Of a DNA stretch of 64,000 bases, positions 8,571 to 16,317 are shown piece after piece. The notes below the pieces were generated by a model. It was given only the letters and a program-made list of their open reading frames with translations. It was not told the DNA's origin and did no database searches. The position numbers and the translations under genes were made by a program. The stretch is from assembly GCF_001940225.2 (NCBI RefSeq), contig NZ_CP135164.1:124001-188000 (forward strand), given 5' to 3'. How positions within the stretch are numbered: the stretch's first letter is position 1; each line of letters starts with the position of its first letter. The stretch comes from Roseburia sp. 499 (GTDB lineage Bacteria; Bacillota; Clostridia; Lachnospirales; Lachnospiraceae).

Positions 8571-9617
8571 ATGAAAAAACAGCAGTCTGTTTTATCTAAT
8601 CTTGAAATTGCAGCTTTTTGCAGCCAGATGGCTATGGTGTTAAAGTCTGGATTTTCTGCAATGGAAGGGATATCTCTTCTTTTGGCGGATGCTGCGAATC
8701 CGGAAGAGAAAGCCATATTGGAAAGCATGTATGAAGAAGTAGTAGCTTCTGGGCAACTTTACCCGGCGCTGAAAGCTTCTGGAGTATTTCCACATTATAT
8801 GCTTCAGATGTCGGAAATCGGTGAAGAAACAGGAAACTTAGATGAGGTTATGGAGGCTTTGTCAAAGTATTATGAGAGGGAGGAATCCATTTCACAGGAA
8901 GTGAAAGGGGCATTGACTTATCCACTTATTATGGTTGGAATGATGCTTTTAGTCATTATCGTGTTGTTGACCAAGGTAATGCCAATCTTCAATCAGGTAT
9001 TCAAACAGCTTGGACGGGAAATGACAGGTGTTTCTAAGGGAATGTTGCTATTGGGAAATACGATTTCCAATTATGCAGTAGTGTTGGTTGGAATTGCAGT
9101 GCTTCTGGTTTTTCTGGTGCTTTATTTTACAAAGACCAAAAAAGGAAGAAAACAGCTGATGAAGTTGGGGTATCATATCCGCTTTTCCCGTGAGTTGTAT
9201 GATAAAATGGCAGCTTGTCGTTTTGCAGGCGGCATGTATTTGACCTTAAAAAGTGGATTAAATACCGAGCATAGCTTGGAATTTTCTGAGAAGCTGATTG
9301 ATAATCCGTATTTTGCAAAAAAGGTTAGTGAGTGCAAGAAACAGCTGGAAGATGGTGGAGATTTGGGTGAGGCTTTTCAACAGACAGAAGTATTTAGTGG
9401 TCTTTATGCAAGAATGGCGTCGATTGCTAATAAATCCGGAATGATGGATGAAATTATGGACAAGATTGCCCGTCAGTATGAGACGGAAATTGATGCCAAA
9501 CTATCTGCTTTGATTGCTGTTTTGGAGCCTACTCTAGTAATTGTGCTTTCTATAATTGTTGGAGTTATTTTACTGTCTGTAATGCTTCCACTTATGGGAA
9601 TTATGGCAGGACTGTAG
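8571..9617 (+). CDS. pilC: Type II secretion / type IV pilus inner-membrane platform protein (GspF/PilC)
   Basis: A 348-residue platform protein of type IV pilus or type II secretion machines. It has two copies of the T2SSF domain, one starting FCSQMAMVLKSGFSAMEGI and one starting FAGGMYLTLKSGLNTEHSL, and three membrane helices, including the terminal LIVGVILLSVMLPLMGI-type segment. I set the start at 8571, preceded by AAGGGAG; an upstream in-frame ATG at 8541 overlaps a possible extended -10 box (TGATATACT, ending 8550). It opens a cluster of six tightly packed genes that ends with pilT, so it probably works with them in pilin assembly. Confidence 0.92.
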   Translation: MKKQQSVLSNLEIAAFCSQMAMVLKSGFSAMEGISLLLADAANPEEKAILESMYEEVVASGQLYPALKASGVFPHYMLQMSEIGEETGNLDEVMEALSKYYEREESISQEVKGALTYPLIMVGMMLLVIIVLLTKVMPIFNQVFKQLGREMTGVSKGMLLLGNTISNYAVVLVGIAVLLVFLVLYFTKTKKGRKQLMKLGYHIRFSRELYDKMAACRFAGGMYLTLKSGLNTEHSLEFSEKLIDNPYFAKKVSECKKQLEDGGDLGEAFQQTEVFSGLYARMASIANKSGMMDEIMDKIARQYETEIDAKLSALIAVLEPTLVIVLSIIVGVILLSVMLPLMGIMAGL

Positions 9618-9634
9618 AATATGGAGGTTTGCAT

Positions 9635-9976
9635 ATGAAGGGTTTGAAGGGTAGAGGGAGATTCTACCATGGCAGGAATCCGCATCCCTTTCGGAAACTT
9701 TTAACAGGACTAGTTGCTTTTTTGGTGGCAATAGTTCTGTTCTGTCAGGGAATGAACAGTCTTTCGGACAGAGCGGACAAAGAGCAGAAAAAGAGTTTGG
9801 AGGAAGCTATCTGGCGTGGAATTACACAGTGCTATGCTATTGAGGGAAGGTATCCCGAGAGTTTGGAATATTTGAAGGAAGCGTACGGAGTGCAATATGA
9901 TTCAGAACGCTTTTTTGTAGATTATCAAGTGCTTGGCTCAAATATTGTACCCGATGTAACAATAATAGAGAAGTAG
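9635..9976 (+). CDS. Small membrane protein of the type IV pilus cluster
   Basis: A 113-residue protein of unknown function. It has a basic N-terminus, one membrane helix (TGLVAFLVAIVLFCQGMNSL, about residues 26-45) and a soluble part that begins with a charged helix. The segment ITQCYAIEGRYPESLEYLKEAYGV resembles the start of the globular domain of small pseudopilins, where a peptide like CYAIEGxYP is common. No prepilin peptidase site is evident. A GGAGG site lies 7 bases before the ATG. It sits 17 bases after pilC and 23 bases before the next gene, so it is almost surely in the same operon. Confidence 0.8.
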   Translation: MKGLKGRGRFYHGRNPHPFRKLLTGLVAFLVAIVLFCQGMNSLSDRADKEQKKSLEEAIWRGITQCYAIEGRYPESLEYLKEAYGVQYDSERFFVDYQVLGSNIVPDVTIIEK

Positions 9977-9999
9977 CAATTGAAACCGGAGGAATAACC

Positions 10000-10482
10000 A
10001 TGAACTTTCATTCAAATAGAAAACATGTAATAGATATGATTTTCCCCTTTTCCCTTTTTTTTGTGTTTGCAGTTTCAGCTCTTTTGGTGACTCTGCTGGC
10101 TGCTAATATTTATCAGGGTACCACAACCAGAGGAGAGGATAATTACGAAAGCCGGACAGTGCTGTCTTATGTGACGGAGAAGATTCATCAGGGAGATGAG
10201 AGGGGCGGAGTATCGTTGGGAACTTTTGATGGGCATGACAGCATTATCATTTGGCAGGCCTATGGAGAACAGAACTATCAGACCTATATCTATGAGGATG
10301 AAGGTGTTCTAAGAGAACTGTTTATTCAGGAAGGAGTACCTGCTAATGCGGCCGACGGCACAGAGATTATGGAGGTTCATGATTTTCAAATGGAGCAGTT
10401 GCAGTCGGGATTGTTGCGGTTTTCTTGCACCTCTGAGGATGGGGAAGAGATGAGTACCATTGTATCGGTGTTGAGCGAATAA
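10000..10482 (+). CDS. Membrane-anchored pilus-cluster protein (possibly DUF4860-like)
   Basis: A 160-residue protein with one N-terminal membrane helix (about residues 13-35, IFPFSLFFVFAVSALLVTLL) and an extracytoplasmic domain of beta-rich character with many Asp, Glu and Gly. The order helix, then globular domain, and the position between pilC and pilT are those of minor pseudopilins, but I see no GFxxxE prepilin site. The family resembles the DUF4860 proteins of clostridial pilus loci; this is from memory and is unverified. GGAGG precedes the ATG. A 4-gene run of such small proteins follows pilC. Confidence 0.78.
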   Translation: MNFHSNRKHVIDMIFPFSLFFVFAVSALLVTLLAANIYQGTTTRGEDNYESRTVLSYVTEKIHQGDERGGVSLGTFDGHDSIIIWQAYGEQNYQTYIYEDEGVLRELFIQEGVPANAADGTEIMEVHDFQMEQLQSGLLRFSCTSEDGEEMSTIVSVLSE

Positions 10483-10493
10483 AGGAGTAGTGT

Positions 10494-10937
10494 ATGAATC
10501 GGAAACAAGCGAAACGCTCCAGTATTTTCCTTTTGGAGCTTATGATAGCAATTTTGTTTTTTGGTCTGGCTTCTGCGGTATGTATACGTCTTTTTGTGAA
10601 ATCTCATACAATCAGTCTGGAGACACAGAATCTTAATATGGCGCTGAATCAAGTGTCTTCAGTGGCAGAGGTATTTCGGTCAGGAACAGATATGAAGGAG
10701 TTTTTGGAAAGAGAGTTTCCTGATTATGAAGAAAAATCCGAGAATCTCCTTTTTTTGGTATATTATAATGAAGATTGGGAGCCTTGTCGGGAAAAAGAAG
10801 CCGGCTTCTGTTTGTACATTGAGTTTCATGAGAGTGGTTCAGAGACTACTGGTCACTTTTCTATGAAAAACATGGATACGGATGCAGAGATTTATGCAGT
10901 AAGTTTGGAAAAATTTACGGGGGAGGCGATGCAATGA
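10494..10937 (+). CDS. Prepilin-like protein
   Basis: A 147-residue protein with a type IV prepilin-like N-terminus: a short basic leader (NRKQAKRSS) and then IFLLELMIAILFFGLASA. If cut after Ser10, Glu is residue 5 of the mature protein, as in true pilins, though Ser replaces the usual Gly before the cut. The rest is acidic and ends MQ. It starts 11 bases after the previous gene, and its last four bases form an ATGA overlap with the next start, so the two are translationally coupled. A minor pilin role is inferred. Confidence 0.82.
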   Translation: MNRKQAKRSSIFLLELMIAILFFGLASAVCIRLFVKSHTISLETQNLNMALNQVSSVAEVFRSGTDMKEFLEREFPDYEEKSENLLFLVYYNEDWEPCREKEAGFCLYIEFHESGSETTGHFSMKNMDTDAEIYAVSLEKFTGEAMQ

Positions 10938-11437
10938 AAAATTCAGAACGAAAATTGTCCTTTTCCAGTCCCATAGGCTATTCGTTTATGCTGACTATTA
11001 TGATTATTTTGGCGTTGGTTATTTTTGCGGTATTATCTTTGGCTACTTCACTTAGAGATTATGGATACAGCAGGCGTGCCGCTGAAAAGACTACCGCCTA
11101 TTACGAGGCAAATTCAAAGGCAAACCATATCTTGAAACAGATTGATGAAATTTTTACAGAATCCCAAACGATGGAAGAGGGACTTGTTGGAGTTTCTCAA
11201 TTAGCGGAGGTTAAAGTGCTGACATCAGAGGAAACATCTGAAGATTTGAGTCTTGAGGGCTATTTAAGTGGTGTGTCATATGAGGTGGAAATTAACTCAA
11301 ACCAGAATTTGGAGGTTTTGTTGGGGATAACAGAAGGGGAATCGGGAAAAGCCTGTTATAAGGTGCTTAAGTGGAAAGAGGTTTCTTCTGATACATGGAT
11401 GAGTGAAACAACACTTCCGGTATATGGAAGTGAGTAG
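10934..11437 (+). CDS. Single-pass membrane protein of the type IV pilus cluster
   Basis: A 167-residue protein with an N-terminal membrane helix (about residues 15-37, GYSFMLTIMIILALVIFAVL) and an acidic extracytoplasmic part. The first residues after the helix, TSLRDYGYSRRAAEKTTAYYEANSKA, resemble the post-helix region of PilX or GspK-like minor pilins, in which the inner helix continues into an amphipathic segment. No function can be assigned with certainty. It overlaps the preceding prepilin-like gene by four bases (ATGA) and precedes pilT by 23 bases. Confidence 0.8.
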   Translation: MKNSERKLSFSSPIGYSFMLTIMIILALVIFAVLSLATSLRDYGYSRRAAEKTTAYYEANSKANHILKQIDEIFTESQTMEEGLVGVSQLAEVKVLTSEETSEDLSLEGYLSGVSYEVEINSNQNLEVLLGITEGESGKACYKVLKWKEVSSDTWMSETTLPVYGSE

Positions 11438-11460
11438 ATTTTTATTTGTGAGGTGCTAAC

Positions 11461-12516
11461 ATGAATGTGATTGATTTATTGAAAAAAGCTGTTGCGGAGC
11501 ATGCGTCTGACATTTTCATTGTTGCAGGATTACCGGCGTCTTATCGCGCCAATAACGTAATCATAAATGAAGAGGGGGAACGGTTGAAACCGCTGGAAAC
11601 AGAAGAGTATCTACGTCAGATTTATGAGCTTGCTTCCCATAGGGATATGTCTAAGCTGCTTAGTCATGGTGATGATGACTTTTCGTTTGCGGTAACGGGG
11701 CTTTCACGTTTTCGTGTCAGTGCCTATAAACAGCGTGGTACGTTGTCGGCAGTAGTGCGTGTTATCACCTTTGATTTGCCGAATCCGGCAGATATTGGAA
11801 TTCCACAACGTATTATTGATTTTGGCGCATTGCCAAAGGGAATGGTTTTGGTGACCGGACCTGCGGGAAGCGGAAAATCAACAACGCTTGCCTGCATCGT
11901 GGATGCAATTAATCAGAATTACAGCAGACATGTAATTACTTTAGAGGATCCTATTGAGTATCTTCACAGTCATGGAAGAAGTATTATAAGTCAGCGTGAA
12001 ATTAATGTCGATACAGAGAACTATGTGACAGCCTTACGCGCATCCCTACGCCAAAGTCCTGATGTTATTTTGCTGGGAGAAATGCGCGATTATGAGACAA
12101 TAGATGTTGCCATGACGGCAGCAGAAACCGGACATCTGATTCTTTCCACACTTCATACGATTGGAGCAGCAAATACGATTGACCGAATTATTGATGTATT
12201 TCCTGCTAACCAGCAGAGACAGATTGCAGTACAGCTCTCCATGGTACTACAGGCAATCATTTCCCAACAACTTGTGCCGGGGATAGACGGAAAGGTTATT
12301 CCTGTATTTGAGATTATGACTGTAACACCAGCCATCCGGAATATGATTCGTGACAACAAGGTGCCGCAGATTGATGGAATAGTCTATTCTTCCAACAAGG
12401 AAGATATGGTTTCGATGGATGCGAATCTGCTAAAATTGTATCAGCAGGGGCGTATTACTGCGGAGACAGCACTTGCCTACGCATCCAATCAGGAAATGTT
12501 AAAGAAACGTATGTAA
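11461..12516 (+). CDS. pilT: Type IV pilus retraction ATPase PilT
   Basis: A 351-residue secretion-superfamily ATPase. It shows the Walker A box GPAGSGKST, the Asp box region TLEDPIEYLH, the Walker B box DVILLGEMRD and the His box GHLILSTLHT, in the right order. PilT hexamers disassemble pilin from the fibre base and power retraction. The N-terminal domain begins with VIDLLKKAVAEHASDIFI, as in PilT rather than in the longer PilB. GAGGTG precedes the ATG. It closes the pilus cluster. No extension ATPase (PilB) or prepilin peptidase is in the window, so the system needs genes elsewhere, or PilT here drives a simpler machine. Confidence 0.93.
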   Translation: MNVIDLLKKAVAEHASDIFIVAGLPASYRANNVIINEEGERLKPLETEEYLRQIYELASHRDMSKLLSHGDDDFSFAVTGLSRFRVSAYKQRGTLSAVVRVITFDLPNPADIGIPQRIIDFGALPKGMVLVTGPAGSGKSTTLACIVDAINQNYSRHVITLEDPIEYLHSHGRSIISQREINVDTENYVTALRASLRQSPDVILLGEMRDYETIDVAMTAAETGHLILSTLHTIGAANTIDRIIDVFPANQQRQIAVQLSMVLQAIISQQLVPGIDGKVIPVFEIMTVTPAIRNMIRDNKVPQIDGIVYSSNKEDMVSMDANLLKLYQQGRITAETALAYASNQEMLKKRM

Positions 12517-12525
12517 ATAGTGTTT

Positions 12526-13506
12526 TTAGTAAATATATTTTACAAGATAGTTACTGCCGTCTCCGATGAAATTTTTTAGCTCCTTCTCACTTGTGTTGGA
12601 AGCAAAGGTAGGATCCATCAGTACCCAGCTTGTTCCGTCGAACTCGACGATGCCGTTCACCCAGCCAACATCAGTGATGTAGGTACTAATCCATGCATGG
12701 TAAACATCTCCCGCATAGCCGACTTCCAAGCGAGTGGGGATGCGTTGGCTTCGAAGCATGCTTGTCATAACGGCAGCATAGTCTAAGCAGATTCCGGTGC
12801 CGGAGGAAAGAATGTTATCTACGTCAGAAGTGTAGCCACTTGGCACGGTTTCTGCCTTTTTGTAATCGTAAGTAATGTTTGTAATAACATAATTGTATAT
12901 ATTGGTTACCACATCCAAATCCGTATTGGCAGATTCAGCAAGTTCTGCTGCCTTGCTTACCACGTTACTAGAGGAATTGAAGTTGCAATATTGATTTGGA
13001 TAGAGATAAGGACCGAATTCATTGGTCAACGCTACCTCGATGTCGGCAACCAGGCAAACAGCATAACTTGTGCCGGAGACATTTTCTAAAATCGTAATTT
13101 CGTAAGCTCCATTTCCGGCAGAAAGAGGAAATGATTCGTAGCCGTCACTGACTAAATCATAAGTATAGGTCACGGAATCCGAGCCGGTAATCTGCATTTT
13201 GACCTTTGGGCAGGAGCCGGTATAGCATGCCATGATATATCCTTCTTCCGAATGTGAATAGTCAATGGAGGCATAGTCATTGTGTGTTTCTGCTGTTCCA
13301 TCTGCCAGCGGTATCAGGCATTGCGGAGTGTTGTCTCTGGTGCCGGTTACACTGTTCGCAGAGGTTCCTTCTTTGTTTGTAGGGGAAGAAGAGGTGCCTT
13401 CTGTTGCAGTACCTTTGGAAGCCTGGTTACCACCACATCCGGTAAAAAGACACAGACAAAGAGAATATGCAATTAGTCGTAGGGTTAAAGTTCGTTTTTC
13501 TTTCAT
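12526..13506 (-). CDS. Lipoprotein with transglutaminase-like domain
   Basis: A 326-residue secreted lipoprotein. The signal peptide ends in a lipobox, LFTGC (Cys23 or so), followed by a Ser/Thr/Gly linker. The C-terminal half is a transglutaminase-core domain with a plausible Cys-His-Asp triad: GTGICLDYAAVMTSMLRS, then VYHAWIS, then DPTF. Such extracellular proteins act as thiol proteases or cross-linkers; the substrate is unknown. The first half may be a beta domain. It converges on pilT with a 9-base gap. No clear Shine-Dalgarno site is seen, so translation may be coupled to the gene upstream, 5 bases away. Confidence 0.88.
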   Translation of the reverse strand: MKEKRTLTLRLIAYSLCLCLFTGCGGNQASKGTATEGTSSSPTNKEGTSANSVTGTRDNTPQCLIPLADGTAETHNDYASIDYSHSEEGYIMACYTGSCPKVKMQITGSDSVTYTYDLVSDGYESFPLSAGNGAYEITILENVSGTSYAVCLVADIEVALTNEFGPYLYPNQYCNFNSSSNVVSKAAELAESANTDLDVVTNIYNYVITNITYDYKKAETVPSGYTSDVDNILSSGTGICLDYAAVMTSMLRSQRIPTRLEVGYAGDVYHAWISTYITDVGWVNGIVEFDGTSWVLMDPTFASNTSEKELKNFIGDGSNYLVKYIY

Positions 13507-13511
13507 AGTTA

Positions 13512-14003
13512 TTATTTGGGAGAAAGCAACAGGTGGAACGTTGGTGCATTCTCTATAGGAATATAAATATTAGTTTCGGTTTTATGGTAAGTAAAACATA
13601 TAGTGCCTGCTTTTGAGTCATAGGACAGAGCGGGTTCTTTGATACCGGTGTCTGTTTCTTGGTAGGCGCGGCCGAAGAGAATTCCGTCACCCGATAGAGT
13701 GAGGCACAACACATCATCTGTCAGGTTATCCGATACAAGAACAATCTTTTCATGGGTAGTATCCCTTTGCAGTAAATATTCCGTGGGCGCAACTGCCAGT
13801 GGAGATAAAAAAGTAACCAAAAGCAGAAGAGCGGTCAGAAAAAGCAGGACATCATATGTTCTGGTATTTTTTTTTTGGCGGAGAAGAATTTTGTCAAAAG
13901 GAACCGTGTTAGGTGTATGATGGCATGCGGCAAATACATTTTGCAACGTGTCATTGGCTTGTTTCGAATTTAAATGATATTTCTTATTTTTGGAAAACAG
14001 CAT
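13512..14003 (-). CDS. Membrane protein next to an ECF sigma gene, possible anti-sigma factor
   Basis: A 163-residue protein with a cytoplasmic N-terminus of about 50 residues (including TLQNVFAACHHTPNTV), one membrane helix (about 51-72, YDVLLFLTALLLLVTFLSPL) and a beta-rich outer part. That topology and its place 13 bases after a sigma factor gene fit a membrane anti-sigma factor, but no zinc-binding HxxxCxxC motif is visible, so this is inference from context. GGAG lies 8 bases before the ATG. It is probably cotranscribed with the sigma gene and the transglutaminase lipoprotein downstream. Confidence 0.7.
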   Translation of the reverse strand: MLFSKNKKYHLNSKQANDTLQNVFAACHHTPNTVPFDKILLRQKKNTRTYDVLLFLTALLLLVTFLSPLAVAPTEYLLQRDTTHEKIVLVSDNLTDDVLCLTLSGDGILFGRAYQETDTGIKEPALSYDSKAGTICFTYHKTETNIYIPIENAPTFHLLLSPK

Positions 14004-14016
14004 ACATATATCTCCC

Positions 14017-14577
14017 TTATTCTTCGTTCAAAAGTTGTTTTAAATGCTTATGTCCGGAAGCAATATAGCGTTTCACGCTACTACGGCTGATATCCATGGC
14101 AGCAGCAATTTCTTCTAATTTAAGATTATTGTAATAACGCATTGTTAGCACTTGCTTTTCGGAGAAAGGAAGTGATTCCAAAGCTTCGCGCAGACGTTCG
14201 TGTTCTTCCTTTTTCAGAACGTGGGATTCCAAGTTCGTATCTGAGTGTTCATCTCGCAGAAAATTCAAAATTTCCGAATCAAAAACAAGATTTCCCTGTC
14301 CTGCTTTTTGGCTCATGTCATAGCAAACATGGAAGGTAATACGATTAAGCCACGCTAAAAAGAGCGTGGGGTCATTTAGTTTGTTCAGACCTTTTAGCAC
14401 GGATATGTATACCTCTTGCATGGCGTCCTGAGCAAGATATTCATCCTGCAAATAATGCTTCGTATAATTATATACTTTGTTATAGGTTTTGGCATATAAT
14501 TCGGCGAAGGCATCGCTGTCGTTTTGCCTGGCACGGATAACAAGATGGGCTAAATATTGTATTTCGGATTCTCTCAT
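14017..14577 (-). CDS. ECF-type RNA polymerase sigma factor
   Basis: A 186-residue sigma-70 family factor with only regions 2 and 4. Region 2 runs DAFAELYAKTYNKVYNYTKH to the AQDAMQEVYIS core-binding segment and AWLNRITFHVCYD. Region 4 shows LPFSEKQVLTMRYYNNLKLE, then the helix-turn-helix EEIAAAMDISRSSVKRYIAS. I prefer the ATG at 14577, which has AGGTGG 9 bases upstream; the ATG at 14586 abuts that site. It heads an apparent operon with the membrane protein and transglutaminase lipoprotein. Its target promoter is unknown and its signal is unknown. Confidence 0.9.
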   Translation of the reverse strand: MRESEIQYLAHLVIRARQNDSDAFAELYAKTYNKVYNYTKHYLQDEYLAQDAMQEVYISVLKGLNKLNDPTLFLAWLNRITFHVCYDMSQKAGQGNLVFDSEILNFLRDEHSDTNLESHVLKKEEHERLREALESLPFSEKQVLTMRYYNNLKLEEIAAAMDISRSSVKRYIASGHKHLKQLLNEE

Positions 14578-14612
14578 GGGCTTCATCCACCTTTTTTTGT
14601 AGCTGTTCCAGC

Positions 14613-15320
14613 TTATTTAGCAGGATAGAGCTTATTGTAGGTAATCGCAAGAAGCTGGGGGAAGGCTTGTACTTGAGTCTCCGCATAAAGAGTATAGGCG
14701 GAACGCAGTACAATAGGAGTTTCCAAATGTTCGAGATTATAAAGCCGAATAGAATTATCCAAACGGGTCAGGAAACGTTCCATGCTTTCGTGGCTACTGT
14801 TTTCAATAACAGCAACAAATTCATTACCACCATTGCGGGCAATAAAACCGAAATGGTCGCCCACTTCTTCGAAAATATTACAGAAATCCTGAATGAGCTT
14901 GTCTCCAGCTTCATGTCCGGATTTTTGATTGACGGTCTTTAAGTTGTCGATGGAAAACATGGCGCAAGCAGTATCCTGTAGTGATTCCGGTGTAGTATAG
15001 GTTTGAAAGACAATATCCAGACTATGGCGGTTGGGAATACCGGTTAATCCGTCCAGATAGGCTGCCTGATTAAAAAGATGACTTTCAGCTGTGAGGTTTC
15101 GAAGTTTGTAAAAGTCATAAAGTAGATAAAACAGACTGAAAAGCATCAATACCCAGGTAACGGCACAGAGAAAGAAAAGTTGCCTGTTACTGTATACTTG
15201 TCTGGAAAGACTTTTGTTAAAAATCAGCGTCAGAATAAAAGTAAGTTCAATACTAGCTAATAGGAAAAGCTGAATTATTTTGGCACTACGATATTTTTTT
15301 ATGAATTTCTGCTCTTGCAT
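14613..15320 (-). CDS. Membrane GGDEF-family protein with degenerate signature (GGNEF)
   Basis: A 235-residue protein with two membrane helices (about residues 14-34 and 45-70) and a cytoplasmic GGDEF-type domain starting at YLDGLTGIPNRHSLD. The active-site signature reads ARNGGNEFVAV: Asn replaces the catalytic Asp/Glu that binds metal in diguanylate cyclases. No RxxD inhibitory site precedes it. It therefore probably senses GTP or c-di-GMP or acts as a scaffold instead of making c-di-GMP. The C-terminus ends at LYPAK, where family members usually continue, so it is slightly short. The start at 15320 has AAGGGGAA upstream; the longer in-frame ATG at 15458 lacks a site and crosses the divergent promoter. 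Confidence 0.85.
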   Translation of the reverse strand: MQEQKFIKKYRSAKIIQLFLLASIELTFILTLIFNKSLSRQVYSNRQLFFLCAVTWVLMLFSLFYLLYDFYKLRNLTAESHLFNQAAYLDGLTGIPNRHSLDIVFQTYTTPESLQDTACAMFSIDNLKTVNQKSGHEAGDKLIQDFCNIFEEVGDHFGFIARNGGNEFVAVIENSSHESMERFLTRLDNSIRLYNLEHLETPIVLRSAYTLYAETQVQAFPQLLAITYNKLYPAK

Positions 15321-15476
15321 AATGATTCCCCTTTGTAAAAAATTCCTTTGCAGGCTGTCTAATCTTATTTTAAGGTATAAAGTAAAAAAAGAAAAGAAAA
15401 TTTTTGGGATTTTGTGAACCTTTTTTGGAATATGGGGAGTCTTTATAAGTAAGAACATGAGAGGAGAGAAAATCAG

Positions 15477-15815
15477 ATGAAGGGATTATCTGGATATATG
15501 GCTGGAATATTGCTTCATATGTCGAGGTCTATGTGTTGGAGTGAAGAATATAGGCTGATTATTATTGAGGAAGAAGAGGTACCGTTAGCCTCTGGAGTGA
15601 TGTCGGCTGAAAATCCATTTTTTCTTCCTACCCTTGTAGTAATGGTGGCGGTATTGCTCGGAACTTTTGTTGGAATGTATTATCTCCAATGCAAAAGCTA
15701 CAGGCAACGGATTGTAGCCTTAGGGGGAGCGGAAAATCATGAAAAAATGGGATGGAATTTAAGGAGGTTAAAGGAAGAAGTGGCAGAGACAGAATGGAAT
15801 ATGGTTAAAAAATAG
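15477..15815 (+). CDS. Small single-pass membrane protein, unknown
   Basis: A 112-residue protein I do not recognise. It has a central hydrophobic segment (about residues 48-68, FFLPTLVVMVAVLLGTFVGMYYL) and a charged C-terminal cytoplasmic or helical part (RLKEEVAETEWNMVKK). The start is supported by AGGAG about 10 bases upstream of the ATG. It is divergent from the GGDEF-like gene and 96 bases before the PilZ gene. It could be a partner of either c-di-GMP related protein, but there is no direct evidence. Confidence 0.65.
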   Translation: MKGLSGYMAGILLHMSRSMCWSEEYRLIIIEEEEVPLASGVMSAENPFFLPTLVVMVAVLLGTFVGMYYLQCKSYRQRIVALGGAENHEKMGWNLRRLKEEVAETEWNMVKK

Positions 15816-15911
15816 ATCAAAAAACGCCAAACTATTCTTTTGGTCAGTTCCATTTCTGAAATTGGTTTGATAAAATTCAATTAAAGTATTTGTGAAGAGG
15901 GCGAAGAAAGG

Positions 15912-16235
15912 ATGATGATTGTGGAAGAAAAAAGAAAGGTCGGTCGTGTATCTTTCGATACTAGAAGCGTTATTGTAGTTTGCGATACGCAAGAAAAAAT
16001 ATCCTCCAAAGTGGTAAACGTAAGCCCGGTTGGAATGGCGGTTCTGATGCCGGAAGATGCACCGGATATAGTAGGGAAGGATATAATCATTGTAGCAGAG
16101 ACAATGATTATGTATGCGGACGTGGTTCGTCAAGAGAAACAAGAAGATGGAAGTATACTTATCGGTATCAGTGCAAAAAAATTTACGGATGACGTATTGG
16201 AATATCTGTTTCAGAGGATCGCACTAAATGAATAA
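15912..16235 (+). CDS. PilZ-domain c-di-GMP-binding protein
   Basis: A 107-residue single-domain protein. It has both c-di-GMP contact motifs of PilZ: RxxxR (RKVGR, about residues 8-12) and N/DxSxxG (NVSPVG, about 37-42). PilZ proteins are effectors that change pilus, cellulose or motility functions on nucleotide binding. The likely link here is the pilus cluster 3.4 kb upstream or the GGDEF-like protein next door. The first ATG (15912) directly touches an AAAGG site; the second ATG (15915) and a GTG (15921) have better spacing, so the start is uncertain by a few codons. Confidence 0.85.
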   Translation: MMIVEEKRKVGRVSFDTRSVIVVCDTQEKISSKVVNVSPVGMAVLMPEDAPDIVGKDIIIVAETMIMYADVVRQEKQEDGSILIGISAKKFTDDVLEYLFQRIALNE

Positions 16236-16317
16236 GTAAAAAGATTTTAATGAAATGGGTAACAATGAAAGGGTTTAAAAATATATATACATATGAGTGA
16301 AAGAGGAGAAGAAGAGA

